Source: Anarhynchus alexandrinus
Lineage: Eukaryota > Chordata > Aves > Charadriiformes > Charadriidae
NCBI GenBank assembly: GCA_008711295.1
Contig: VUYV01000102.1
Span: 1,983,541 to 2,047,540 of the forward strand
Reading direction: 5' to 3'
DNA length: 64,000 nucleotides
Made by a program: the position numbers and the translations under genes. Under the pieces are notes generated by a model that saw only the letters and a program-made list of their open reading frames with translations, was not told the DNA's origin and did not search any database. Positions 49,151-61,475 of this stretch are shown here, piece by piece. The first letter of the stretch is position 1. Each line of letters opens with the position of its first letter.

Positions 49151-50048
49151 TAAAACTCTTGTTGTATTTCACTTTCGCAGCAAATTTATTCCAGACTTTA
49201 GGTTATGGCCTACAGCTGCACTCATAAATATCAAGGCAAAGAATTCATTCATGCTAAATTACCTTCCAGAGATGTGCAGAGTTATTCATACCACTCAGAA
49301 GAACACCAAAATTCATATTTCTTCCAGGTTCCACAAAAACAGAATACACAAGATTGCCAGTTCAAACTTCTTTGCCAATATGTTTTGAAAGCATGGAAAA
49401 CAGTCAAACCCCACACAGGGCTGCTGCTGAGAACACGTTCAAACAGCTCCATTAATGACTGTCAACCTTTAAAAGTCTACTTTACCTAGATATACAAATT
49501 TTAACTGATATCTAAATAAAAGTACTATAAATAAACTCAAGGAGTTGTGGGAAAGTTAAAGCAGGAAAAATTATGTCCCCATTGTAAGTACTTATTCCTC
49601 ATCCTTGTTTTCCAGTCTTTTAGAAAGAATACTTTCCGCTCTTCATTGGAAAATCCCATGCCAAACACAATCAGTCCCATAAATCTAAACCATGTTCCAT
49701 AATCATAAAAACCTTCATTATTTTGAGCAATTTCAAGTAAATGTGAAGGCATCTTAAACAGTTATCATGTGCCAGTTTTGTTTTATTTTCTCATATACTT
49801 TTCATAACATTTTAACCTCAAGAAGCAACTCTGAATTTATCACCTCCAACTCAGACCTATGAAAAAATTACTTCTTCCCGTTTCCAGATAAACACTTTTT
49901 CTAGATAAACATGAAAGTTCATGTTATTAAGTTCATGCATTAAGTTCAAAAGTTACAAGTAAAATATATCTTTTAAAAAGAAAATCCAATAGCTTTCAGA
50001 AGTGTAATTCAGATCATTTAAATACATACTTAGAACATCCTTCCATTT
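49151..50048. other. AT-rich non-coding DNA
   Basis: Immediately 5' (minus-strand sense) of the LINE relic. The endonuclease part of such an element might be hidden here but I could not recognise it. Confidence 0.5.
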
Positions 50049-50127
50049 CATAGAATCATAGAATGGTTTAGGTTGGAAAGGACCTTGAAGATCATCGAGT
50101 TCCAACCCCCCTGCCATGGGCAGGGAC
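50049..50127 (-). mobile_element. CR1 LINE 3' tail only, minus strand
   Basis: Seventy-nine bases start with the ATCATAGA-type terminal repeat and stop abruptly inside the 3' UTR. The tail is nearly identical to the corresponding part of the element at 24225. The close match suggests that both are relatively young copies of one subfamily, this one with extreme 5' truncation. Confidence 0.95.
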
Positions 50128-51797
50128 GTTTGTTTTACCTAAGTATAATGAGAAGCCCAGGAAACTTCCTGAATAAAATTGAAAAATAAGAATTATCAAC
50201 TAGATTTTCATGCAAGCTTTACGTTGTGAATGAACAGAAAATAAAAGCAAGTCCCAAAATGCAAAGTACATAATAGAAAAATGTGAAAAAAACCTGGCTG
50301 TTAACAAAAAAACAACCCCAGTAACCTAGTGGGAAGCCTTCATTGCACAAGTATTAGTGTCAGCTAGAAAACCAACATATCTACGTTCATTGGTAATTTG
50401 CCTCTAATAACTAATAACTTACCCCTGCAGAATGAACATATTTCTTGATAACATTCATAATTAATTCTATCCTAACGGGGAACAATTTCTATATACTATT
50501 AGTCTTCTGAAATTATTAAAATATTTATAAAGAGCAGAACAACCTGGGGATTAATTCACGTAAGAATAGTGCCCAATTTAAAATTAAAGCATCAAACATC
50601 ACAGCAAATGTTTGGGATATAATCACTGTGTTTATACACTAATGAATGCATTGGAAAGGATAAGGTTATACATAACATTAAATAACAGAGCTTTAGCTTA
50701 TCATTATTATTTAGGGATCATGTGGTGCAAATACTTTTAAATCCAGTACTGTAATTTGCCGTGTCTGAAGGTGAGGGTAAACTCGCTCAGCAGTATAGCC
50801 TGCTTATCCCATGCTGTTTCGGTGTGTAGCTCCTTATTTCATTCTCTTCACTGACAGAGCATGAGCAGCAGTAGCAATAAAACTCTGAATGTGTATGCCA
50901 GCAGAAGGTTTTTATTGCTATTTCTGCTCTTGTTCCCTGTGAGAGCAAGGGAAAAGCTTTAGTGCATTGGAGGGGAAAGTCTTGGTTCTTACCAAGGATC
51001 CCTGCTTCTGAGGTGATTCAGTGGTTACAGTGTTTTTAGGGAACTTACCTTGGTTTTTGTCTGCTTCCCTAACATGAAATCTCATCACTTTTAACAAGCA
51101 ATTCTATAGTAATATCCCCAATGCTACGATCCACATTCTTTCATCACCCTTAGGCCCTCTGGGACTCCCAGGAATACCTGCCTCCGTGATGACTATACAC
51201 AGAAAGTCCACCTGCTGGAGATCTTCCATCTGCTGAAGTTCTGCTAACCTGACCCTTCTCTAATTCTCCCGTGCCTGAGATCCCTTCAGGTAAAATGCCA
51301 AGCCTTCCCCCAAATCAATTTTCTTCCTCTGTTTGCAGGTATCAAGCAAAGTACAAATTAAAATTTCTTTCTTTTACATGTTTTTAGAGAAATTACCTGT
51401 ACAGGACACGAAATAATTTATATATGGCTATATGAGATTCAAAGCTACAACACTTTCACAGAGGAGAGTTCACCAGTAACAAGAAACACCAAAGACAAAG
51501 TGTGTCGTAAAACTTTTAGAGGAGAGAAATTTAGTCAGCAATAAATAAATTCCCTTCAGCTACTATACAACAATTTTTTATGCTGAAGGTAAATACCTGC
51601 ACTCTTTCAAACAAACCAAAGACCAGCAACAAAAAATAAAGCTGGGTTTTGGTATGTTTTTGATTTTGAGTTTTTTTCCAGATACTGCTATTGTTTTTAT
51701 TTCCTGTTTATTCAGAAATATTTGTGCCTTCTCTATTCCCTGCAGTAAATTAGGAATTAAAATTATCTAACTGGCAAGTGCTAAATCCAGGATCATC

Positions 51798-51832
51798 TCT
51801 CACCCCTCCCAACCATATCTCACCCCTCCCAA
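51798..51832. repeat. Two-copy 15-base direct repeat, period 20
   Basis: TCTCACCCCTCCCAA occurs exactly at 51798-51812 and 51818-51832. Confidence 0.9.
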
Positions 51833-52530
51833 GATAGTGCTTGAGATGCTAGATGACAAAGTACCGGATGGGGTAGGACTAAATCTTAGTGTAATTGGCA
51901 CAAATGTTGTCTATACATCCACTCCGACATTTTAAGAAAAAGAAAGGTAAAGTTACCCAAAAGTGAAATGGGATGTTGGGGGTAACTAGGGAAAATATTT
52001 TCTATTTCTTTTCTTTATTGGGTTCTACGCTTAAATGGCTGCAGTTCATTGCCTGACATCTATTTGGCAGATATTCAGATAAAGTCACATGGTTCATGAG
52101 ATGAGTGGTTAATAAATTATTTAATACAGTGGGCATCCAGCTAAAGCAATAAGCTTATACTTCTTCACATCTTATTTTAAGAGACAGATTTTTCTGAACT
52201 TTTGCAAGAAAAAAACCCAAACCAAACCAAACCAAAACACAAGAGGATTTTCATGATTCCAGATCACTCAAGGAGGCACTGGAACATCTAACTGTGGGGA
52301 TTGCTGATCAAGTAGGATAATAATTATTAGTCAAGTTTTAATGTGCTTTATCTTGAAGGCAAACCCATCATACCTGAATGTTTTTGTAAGACAACACGTA
52401 AGTAAAATAGAAACAATTTCTACAGTTGCCCTTGAAGCCATTTAGAAAAGAATTGAATAGTCTCCAAACCCCAAGAAGTTTGGGGGAAAGGGAATAAAGA
52501 ACATTATTTTGTCAGAACCTTCACTTAGAT

Positions 52531-52574
52531 AAGGGGGAAAGAAGAAAAAAAAAAAAAGAAAAGAAAAGAAGAAA
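52531..52574. repeat. 44-base pure polypurine tract
   Basis: Only A and G for 44 bases, including a G5 run and a long A run. Low complexity. Confidence 0.9.
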
Positions 52575-54248
52575 TCAAACAAACATGAAGCTTTCGTTTG
52601 GTGTTTGCTCTAAAACTTCCAGACCTTCATATATACATGAGAAGAGATATGATTCCCCAAAGTCTGTAGGACTGTTCAGTTCAGGTCAAATTCCTTTCAT
52701 CTAACCCGATACACTTTCAGTAATATTTTCTTTTCTAAGGTATGCAATCCTGGTGCACAATGTGAAGAGGAAAAGAAGGATTTAGTAACCAGAATTTCAA
52801 TAGCTTGCTTTGTGTACCACAGTTCATAGAACATCCCAGTACAAATCATCAGGGAATCAAAATACATTACCAATGAAAAGGACACTATTTCCGATCTCAT
52901 TTCTATCAGTAACTATTCAAGAACTACTGCAATAATGTAAAAGTATATCATGAACATTTCAATAGCATAAAGGCTATCCATCTCAAAGTAACATCTTCCA
53001 AAGCATCTCATCATGACAGTTGCTGAAGGTCTGGATGCTCATTTAGATTCAGGAATAGAACTGGAGGAGGCTGTACTAAGCAGGTTGTTGGTAATGTTGC
53101 AGGCTCATACCAGCACTGCTGCTTTCCAGTCATGAGACACGGATTCACTGTACCAAACCACGCTAATTCATGCCTGTGGGAGGAAAGTTTCTCCCCCCGG
53201 GAAAATTTAGTGCTGGACTTTTTGCTGTGCAGTATGTTCCTAGGGACAGTAAAATTTCCACATTATCCTACGAGAAACTGAGAGGTGTATTTCCACAAGT
53301 TAAAAAACTTAAGGCGTAATTGCCTGCTGGCTGTCCCTAGAGACTCTACACAGTGTAATCAGTAGCACTCTGTAGACAGAACACACAGAGAGATAATACA
53401 AACTTTTTTTATTTAAAGAAGAACAGAAGAGACTGAATTATTAAAAAATAATTTAGTTAGACGCCATATTTCTTTTTTTTTTCACACCCACAAACAATAA
53501 CTCATCTTCAAATATTTGTCATGTCTGTTTAGGCTGAAAGTGTTTTCTGAAATAAACATCAGATGTTTGATCTAACAGTACAGTATCATCTACTTTTTGG
53601 CTGTAACATTGTTTACACTAGAAGATTAAAAGTTCTGACAAGCCATGACTACCTACCCAATATAATAAGTGGTCTTTAGAATGGGACATTTATTACTGTT
53701 GTAATAATAATATGTAGTGCAAAGGATATGTAAAACCTAAAACATAGAATTTCCAACACACAGGTGTAGAAGAGTAACTGTCTGAAAAACTCCTACTGTA
53801 CAAACATCAGAAAATGCATCCTGGTTACTAATGGTTTAAATACAAAGGTGCCATTATTCCCTTGCAATTTATTGACTATTGAACTGGGGGGAGAGAAGGA
53901 ATAAACGGTATATGGCAACATTTCCGCTGAGGATCAGTCCGTATATAGGGAGACAAATGAAGTGGTAGAAATAGAAACATTCATGATAATTAAGGACTAC
54001 ATAGCAGTTTTGTTAAGCTTTTTTAAAATGTCCATATCAATGCAGAATTAAAAATAAAAATGAATGAACAAAACAAGATGTTTTGGACTGTATATAATCC
54101 AAGTGGAACCTGTAGTCTTTTAAAAAGGAAAAATTCAGACCAAAACCCATTTTATTTTTGACTTTTCAAAAATCATCAAATATTTAAGAAAAAGAAATTT
54201 TTCCGTAAAATATTTCCAATATGAAAAAATATTATTTGGATGAATATT

Positions 54249-54308
54249 GAATTATTATTATTATGAATATTAAATTATTATTATAATCACAATCATTAAT
54301 ATTATTAT
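54249..54308. repeat. Degenerate (ATT)n microsatellite
   Basis: Repeated ATT units with several substitutions, which suggests an old, decaying microsatellite. Confidence 0.8.
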
Positions 54309-56515
54309 TTTGTTGAGTCTTAATTGGTCACAAAACGATACAAATTTTATTTTTCTTATATGACAACTCAATAGATTTGCTTGGTAAGGCATCAGTGTTC
54401 TCTTGAGAAAGGAAATAAAAAAAATAACAAAACACTAACAATTGTTGAGGCTTTATTTATTCATTCTTGATGTCTACAGATTTTTACAAGTCTCTTACTA
54501 AAGCCTTCCCCTCTCAAAGTTCACTGGCTCTTATTCTTAATCAAAATTACCTCTATCATCTATTAGCCCTGGCCCTGGGACTGAAATTAGTCTTCATCTT
54601 GCAAAATGTTCTTCAGCCACCATAAACAGAAAAGGAACAGAGTAAAACTCCTACTTTCTAATTTTTCACCATGGCTGGAGCTGATATAAGAAGAAAGATG
54701 GACTTTAAAGATCCTCTGAAGAGCTTGGGGGAAAGAGGTCTAGAGGAAATGAGAATTTAGGGGCAGAATGACATGTTATTATGAACAAGAGAAATTAAGA
54801 AAGCAGAAAGAAATATGATGAGCAAGAAACAGAATGAAGGGAAACATCTCGTCAGGAAGAAAAATAAACAACTGATGGGACAGAAGCCTGTGAGAGAAAC
54901 TGAAGTAATGAAGCAGTAACAAATCTAAAGAGCAAGTGATGCTCGAATAGATGGCTGTGAAGCGCGCTGGGTACCCAGCCATGATATCAATGACCGTGCA
55001 GCTCAAATATCATGCCATGCGATTTCATAAACATCACAACCCCCCATCACTCCCCACTCCCCAATAAGACACAGGGGAAATAAACAAATTCCCACACTAA
55101 ATAATAAATTTTTATTTCTACAATTTTAATCATGCAATTTTGTTTGTATGTTTAAGCTTGAACTTGAAGCAGTGCAATAACACAGCCTTGGGATTATGCT
55201 TCTACCTGAAATTCTTTTTTGCTTTAGTCAAGCAAAATCCTTAGGACAGAGTCCATAATTCTTCCTTTATTCATTGCTTCCTCTTCTACTGTAAGATTTC
55301 TCTCTCTCATTTATTTATACATTTAGTCACTTTAGCCCAATATTCAGGTAAAAATGAGCTAAAACAAGGATTTAAAATGAAGTTTGCAATCTAGCACAGA
55401 CGAATATGCAAAGTTTTCAGTATCCAACAGAATGTGTAAGGTGCATGGAGGGTCTTAAACTATCACAGTAGGTAATAATGCAAATAAATCTTAGTAGAAG
55501 TAAAACTCTCATTGTATTATGTAGTACTAATTATTTGAAATACGAAGCATAAAAATTATGAATTCTAAATAGTAACTGCAGTTATTTATACAGTTGTGCA
55601 ACTATAAAGATAATGAGTTTTCTGCTCCAAAATAGCATTCCTCTCATGATTCACACTGTCATAAGAAGCATACGTATAAAGCATATGCAAAGACGCTTAA
55701 ATTCTGTGACTTTAGGTGTCACAGAATGGGACATAGCTGCTTCTATGAACATATCACCTAGATGAAAATCTCACTGGAACCTTTCCTTACATTATTATTT
55801 TATACAGATCCAGACCAAACCAAATGTATTCACATGGCTAACCCTCTGGAGGTTTACAAGACCACCTGCAATTGTACATGATTGCAGAATCAGGACTTAT
55901 TCTTATATTGTAAAAAAAAGACACAAAACAAAACCTGTAGAAATCTAAGAACACATTCAAACTATCCTAAGACATAATAAGAAAAAAATAATTTTAGGAC
56001 ATTTCTGAGTATAATTGGTACCTACCACATAAGTATGATGCACCTTTCTATTCTCACGATTCACTTACAATTGTGCTGCTAGTGAGTTCATTCAGCTATC
56101 AGTATTTGTTCTTGTCACAATCTTTGTCGTTAGAAAAAGATTTTGCATTTCTGAAGCCTAATCTATCATGTTCTAATTCCCTACAAAATAGTGGAAAAGT
56201 ATCTTCAAAAAGTGTCTCAGAATAAATCCATTTTCATGAAAAAAAGACTTAAATGAGAAAAATTGTGCAAAATTAAACTATTCTCAAGGCAATCTGTACT
56301 TTAATGAAAACTGAAAATGGTACAAAATTTCTGCGGTCCTGTGACAAAGACAGCAATGAGAATAAAAAAAAAAAGACATGAAAAAGATGAATTACAGGAC
56401 TTTAAGCCCCTATTGGTAAGGTTCAAACTTACTTTTTATTTCAATAAGCTATTCTTGAGGGTAGACTGAAACTGTGGTTTTGTGGAGTTTTGTTGGTTTT
56501 TGGTTGGGTTTTTTT

Positions 56516-57486
56516 CTTGTTGGGGGGAGATTGTGGGGTGGGTTTTTGGTATTTTTTAGAGATTAATTTTTCTATTTTCAAATTATAGTTTATCTGCCAC
56601 AAAAAGTTTAGGTTTGTTATCAGGATTTTATTAATAAATGACTGATTCCAAAGGGATCTCGTGCATTCAGGTATCTTTCTATACACATAATACTTCATAC
56701 GGACTGCCATTTTGGGAGATATATAACTCTAAAATCAAATCGTATGGCCATATTTGAGCAGCTAGAAGTCGAAAGAAAGTACCATAAATCTAACAAACGT
56801 GACAATGCTTTAGTAAACATGGAGAATAAGCTCGGTCTTTGTGTTTGATGAGTCAAAGGCTGGTTTTCTGAATCAAACAAATAAAGTAGTATAGATTTAT
56901 GCAGCATTTGCATAAGCCTGGAATACGGCACTGACCATGCAAAGCTGATGATGCTTCAGGGCTTTGATAAACATTATTAGTTTTCAAGAACAAAAAAAAA
57001 GTGGGATTTTTTAATGAGGATTTAAAGAGCCTAACTTTTTCACATAACCTAGGAAAATTAGAAGGTTAGAGGTTCACTCTGCAGGGCAAAAATCAAAAAC
57101 TAAAACAAATGGGCAAGAAGGCTCAGATCTGTGGCTAGACCAAAAAACAGACACAGATGCGACAAGTATCTGCATAATCCCCCTGTGACTTTACTTGCAG
57201 GCAGAGTTTGTGTCATGGTTTAACCCTGGCTGGAAACTAAGAACCACACAGCCGCTCACTTACTTTCCCCCCTCCCTGCCCCGTGGGATGTGCAGAGAGA
57301 ATCGGAAGGGTAAAAGTGAGAAAATGCATAGGTTGAGATAAAATCAGTTTAATAATTGTATAATAATAATAATAATATTAATAATAATAATTTGTAATGA
57401 AAAGGAAAATAATAAGAAATAAAAAATAACAAAACGAGAGAAATAAAACCCAAGTAAGATAAGTGATGCAAATTAAAACAATTGCT
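56516..57486. repeat. Tandem duplicated segment, copy 1 (971 bases)
   Basis: This segment recurs at an offset of exactly 972 as 57488-58458, with a single N (57487) in between. The copies are identical wherever compared, including unique sequence, homopolymer lengths, the (AAT)n microsatellite and the first 276 bases of an LTR. Copy 1 stops inside the LTR at the N, while copy 2 continues through the whole LTR. This is the pattern expected when two overlapping contigs are joined without merging. Confidence 0.95.
57211..57486 (-). mobile_element. Partial LTR in duplicated copy 1
   Basis: Identical to the first 276 bases (plus-strand order) of the LTR at 58183-58805, and cut off by the N at 57487. 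It is probably not a separate insertion but the same LTR represented twice in the assembly. Confidence 0.85.
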
Positions 57487-57487
57487 N
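57487..57487. other. Single N at the junction of identical copies
   Basis: A one-base N separates two 971-base identical segments. It most likely marks a scaffold or contig join, since a biological tandem duplication would not place an undetermined base exactly at the breakpoint. Confidence 0.9.
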
Positions 57488-58458
57488 CTTGTTGGGGGGA
57501 GATTGTGGGGTGGGTTTTTGGTATTTTTTAGAGATTAATTTTTCTATTTTCAAATTATAGTTTATCTGCCACAAAAAGTTTAGGTTTGTTATCAGGATTT
57601 TATTAATAAATGACTGATTCCAAAGGGATCTCGTGCATTCAGGTATCTTTCTATACACATAATACTTCATACGGACTGCCATTTTGGGAGATATATAACT
57701 CTAAAATCAAATCGTATGGCCATATTTGAGCAGCTAGAAGTCGAAAGAAAGTACCATAAATCTAACAAACGTGACAATGCTTTAGTAAACATGGAGAATA
57801 AGCTCGGTCTTTGTGTTTGATGAGTCAAAGGCTGGTTTTCTGAATCAAACAAATAAAGTAGTATAGATTTATGCAGCATTTGCATAAGCCTGGAATACGG
57901 CACTGACCATGCAAAGCTGATGATGCTTCAGGGCTTTGATAAACATTATTAGTTTTCAAGAACAAAAAAAAAGTGGGATTTTTTAATGAGGATTTAAAGA
58001 GCCTAACTTTTTCACATAACCTAGGAAAATTAGAAGGTTAGAGGTTCACTCTGCAGGGCAAAAATCAAAAACTAAAACAAATGGGCAAGAAGGCTCAGAT
58101 CTGTGGCTAGACCAAAAAACAGACACAGATGCGACAAGTATCTGCATAATCCCCCTGTGACTTTACTTGCAGGCAGAGTTTGTGTCATGGTTTAACCCTG
58201 GCTGGAAACTAAGAACCACACAGCCGCTCACTTACTTTCCCCCCTCCCTGCCCCGTGGGATGTGCAGAGAGAATCGGAAGGGTAAAAGTGAGAAAATGCA
58301 TAGGTTGAGATAAAATCAGTTTAATAATTGTATAATAATAATAATAATATTAATAATAATAATTTGTAATGAAAAGGAAAATAATAAGAAATAAAAAATA
58401 ACAAAACGAGAGAAATAAAACCCAAGTAAGATAAGTGATGCAAATTAAAACAATTGCT
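57488..58458. repeat. Tandem duplicated segment, copy 2 (971 bases)
   Basis: The second copy of 56516-57486. To its right the sequence continues uninterrupted through the remainder of the LTR, so this copy appears to be the one connected to true downstream sequence, and the left flank of copy 1 to true upstream sequence. Confidence 0.95.
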
Positions 58459-58805
58459 CACCACCAAGTGACCGATGCTCAGCCAGTCCCCAAGCAGCGG
58501 CCCCCTACCAACCTCCCCCCTAGTTTTATTGATGAGCATGACATCACATGGTGTGGAATATCCCTTTGGTCTGTTGGGGTCAGCTGTCCCGGCTGTGTCC
58601 CCTCCCAACTTCTTGTGCACCCCCAGCCTGCTCGCTGGTGGGGCGGTGTGAGGAGCAGAAAAGGCTTTGACTCTGTGTAAGCACTGCCCAGCAATAACTA
58701 AAACATCCATGTGTAATCAACAAGGTTTCCAGCACAAATCCAAAAGATAGCCCCTTACCAGCTACTGTGAAGAAAATTAACTCTATCCCAGACAAAACCA
58801 GCACA
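58183..58805 (-). mobile_element. Solo LTR of an avian endogenous retrovirus
   Basis: The segment begins TGTCATGG and ends ..CACA, so it has the TG...CA ends of an LTR. Its sequence agrees with my recollection of a widespread bird LTR family, whose subfamily name I cannot give. Regulatory signals make sense only on the minus strand: a CRE-like TGATGTCA (58539-58546), a degenerate TATA-like AATAAAA just downstream (58521-58533) and an ATTAAA-type polyadenylation signal (58320-58325). No internal viral genes, primer-binding site or polypurine tract adjoin it, so it is a solo LTR left by recombination. The flanking bases show no target-site duplication. It carries an (AAT)n expansion at 58329-58363. 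Confidence 0.8.
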
Positions 58806-59363
58806 GTAGAAATGACACATAACTAGGGCCTGAATTATGGTGAGGGGGGGTTAAACTTTCTACTATTAAAGGAATGGGAAAAGTAAAGATGACAATGTCT
58901 GTGGGAAGAGATACCTCAGAAGGAGTAGTGTTTGTGATGTTGTTTTCTCAGGCTTCTGCCACAGCAAATGTAAACCACAAGGATATTTGGGCTGCAGGCA
59001 AATGACTAGGCCGCTGTCTTACCCCTGGCCTTAAGTTACACTGTGGAGTAGGATGTGAAGAACTACCGACCATGAACTGGTGGACATGTCAGAGAACCAT
59101 GTAAAAAGCTGCCAGAGGTAACTGATAACGTTATGAGGAAAAGCTGGATATCACGGGTGGGTAGAGAGAAGTTACTTGAGAAATAGCTGAGTTTTGTACC
59201 TAGCTGAGAGGGGAAGCACTGGGAAACCTTTTGGAGAGCAAAATCTTTTAAGGTCAGCAGTATCTAGGCAACCATATCAGTAATAATATACAAGGCCAAG
59301 ATTGCCAACGTAGTAGTATCAAAAGTATTTAATTTTACTACAGTTGTGCAAAACCAAGACCAA
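58806..59363. other. Non-coding DNA between LTR and CR1
   Basis: About 560 bases without an open frame or nameable repeat. They are slightly less AT-rich than the window average. Confidence 0.6.
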
Positions 59364-60140
59364 CATAGAATCATAGAATCATCATAGAACAGTTTGGGTT
59401 GGAGGGGACCTTCAAAGATCATCTGGTTCCACCGCCCCTGCTGTGGGTAGGGACATTGTTCACTAGACCAGGTTGCTCAAAGCTCCATCTAACCTGACCT
59501 TCATTGCTTCCAGTGATGGGGCATCCACAATTTTTCTGACCAATATGTGGCAGTGTCTCACCACCCTCACTGTAAAAATAATCTTCCTTATACCTGATCT
59601 AATACAACTCTCTTTCTGTTTAAAAGCATTATTCCTTGTTCTATCACAACAAGTCCAGGAGAAAAGTCTCCATCTTTTTTATAAGTCCTCTTTATACACT
59701 GAAAGGCTGCAATAAAGTCTCCCCAGTGCCTTCTTTTCTCCAGACTAAACAACCCCAGCTCTCTCAACATTTCTTCTCTGGAGAAGTGTTCCAGCTCCCT
59801 GATCACTTTGTGTCTCTCCTTGGGACCTGCTCCATGTCTTTCCAGCACTGGAGACCCCAGAGCTGAACACAGTACTCCAGGTGGAGGCTCATGAGAGTGG
59901 AGCAGGGGGGAAGTTCCCTCAAGTTGCTGGCCACGCTTCTTTCTATGCAACCCAGGATGCAGTTGGCGTTCTGGGCTGCAAATGCACATTGCCAGTGCAT
60001 ATCCAATTTTTCATCCACCAGTATTCCCAAATGCTTCTCTGCAGGGTTGCTTTCAATTCCCAGCCTCTAGTGGTACTGGGGATTGCTCCGACCTGGGTGC
60101 AAGACTTTCCACTTGGGATTGTTGAACTTAATGAGGTTCA
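59364..60140 (-). mobile_element. CR1 LINE, 5'-truncated, older copy
   Basis: On the plus strand it opens with an expanded ATCATAGA-type terminal repeat. A 3' UTR and about 560 bases of ORF2 follow, up to roughly 60140, where resemblance stops. Numerous substitutions and at least one frameshift separate it from the copy at 24225, so this is the older insertion. No target-site duplication is visible. Confidence 0.95.
59588..60120 (-). pseudogene. CR1 ORF2 C-terminal fragment, frameshifted
   Basis: Two overlapping minus-strand frames together cover the CR1 RT C-terminal region. One (59803-60030) gives [31 protein letters not shown] and [11 protein letters not shown], which corresponds to residues 184-241 of the intact fragment at 24317. 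The other (59588-59989) gives [20 protein letters not shown], which corresponds to residues 266-285. The change of frame around 59810-59870 shows a frameshift. The catalytic motifs A-C lie upstream of the truncation and are absent. It is non-functional. Confidence 0.9.
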
Positions 60141-60517
60141 AAAAAGGAAAAGGCAGGATGTTTATGTGAGAGGGGATTGGGGCAGATGTAAGGGCAATGA
60201 AAGGTGTGTCTACAAACAGGAAGAAGTAAAAAAAAAAAAAAGCAAATAATGTAATCAAAACTGTCTGGAGGTAAATATCTGTAAGGCAGCTCTGGGTATG
60301 ATTGCAGCAGCTGAAGCAGAACAATTATTCAAACCCGCTTCTTTCAGTGTATCATCTGTGTCAAAGTGTAGGAAGGAAAAGAGAGTAGGAAGGGGAAGAA
60401 AGTTGTGGGAACTCTGCAAAAAAGAGTGTCAGAACTTTGCATCATGGTTCTATGTGTGAGGAAGGCAAATGCATGGGAGGGAATGGCTGTGGGTGTAGTT
60501 GTCAGATCCAGAGAAAA

Positions 60518-60543
60518 TATGGCTTCACAAAGGTGAAGCCATA
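60518..60543. repeat. Perfect 11-bp-arm hairpin with tetraloop
   Basis: TATGGCTTCAC (60518-60528) and GTGAAGCCATA (60533-60543) are exact reverse complements around AAAG. It has the geometry of an intrinsic-type stem-loop, but no transcript is known here. Confidence 0.9.
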
Positions 60544-61450
60544 AACAAGCAAACAAATAAATAAATGACACAGTAAACAAGATTGAAAGACATTTCTAAG
60601 TATTAGTTCAACCCATCACAAAAGACTAGGTGTCAATCTATCTCCAATGAGCTGAGGTAAAGTACGTTGGTTTAGCTCTTGAGTTAGTTAACTAGTGTTA
60701 ATTTAGTAAAGTTGAGTGAAAATAATCTGAATCTTAACTTTCAACTTTTTTTTTGCATTTAAATTGTGATTCAGAATGTGTTAATACTGACAAAGTCATA
60801 AGTAAGAAAGTAGCAGCACTTCTAGCCTGAGTATTAAAACAAAATTTTTCCACCATTTCCTGCTAAAGAAATTTGCATTAAAAGCCTGGAACTACAATCA
60901 AACACATATCAGTCGTGAAGGCTGGAGGAGGAAATTGCAACTAAACATGTGAGGAAATTTTATACTTAACTTACTGATATGTCAATTACAACATAAACCA
61001 ACAGCCAGAGAATAGTTCCTACATTGAAGAAATAATCTAGAGTAGATTAAATTGTACCACTACTGTCAGCTTAGACTATAAAGACACTAAAAAAGTAACA
61101 TTCAAAGAAATGTGGAAAATTAGAAAGTCTGAGACACGAAAGCCCATAAAAGAAGAAAAGTGGACAATCTTTTGCCAGTGTGTACCTCATAATGTGGAAG
61201 ATAAGTGAAAGAGTCAGTTAAGAGACAGTATTTAGAGGCATTACAAATGTTTATAAAAGGAGACCCTGAATCAAGTAAGCTTTAGCAAAATGTTAGGAAG
61301 TAGTCCAACCTAAAGGATAGAGAAGGACTCCAAATGTTACTCTGGACAGGTACCGTGCTGAATCTTTTAATTCTATGTTAACATACAAACCCTGACACCA
61401 ACCAAAGATATCTTGAGACTGAGATTACTCCCTAAAAGCATGTTTGTAGA

Positions 61451-61475
61451 TAAATAAATAAATAAATAAATAAAT
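61451..61475. repeat. (TAAA)n microsatellite
   Basis: Six uninterrupted TAAA units followed by degenerate ones. Confidence 0.9.

Larger units (their letters stand above)
50128..56515. other. AT-rich non-coding DNA
   Basis: No gene recognised. It contains a 20-base-period duplication of TCTCACCCCTCCCAA (51798-51832), a short (CCAAA)n run (52217-52236), a pure polypurine tract (52531-52574) and an (ATT)n-rich stretch (54249-54308). Confidence 0.65.

Noticed and set aside
56441..57903. Repeated identical minus-strand open frames (78 codons twice, and related ones) suggesting a duplicated gene
   Set aside because: They are the same non-coding sequence seen twice because of the 971-base duplication, and there is no family resemblance.
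58321..58710. 129-codon minus-strand open frame
   Set aside because: Lies entirely inside the LTR and is not a viral gene. LTRs of this kind do not encode proteins.
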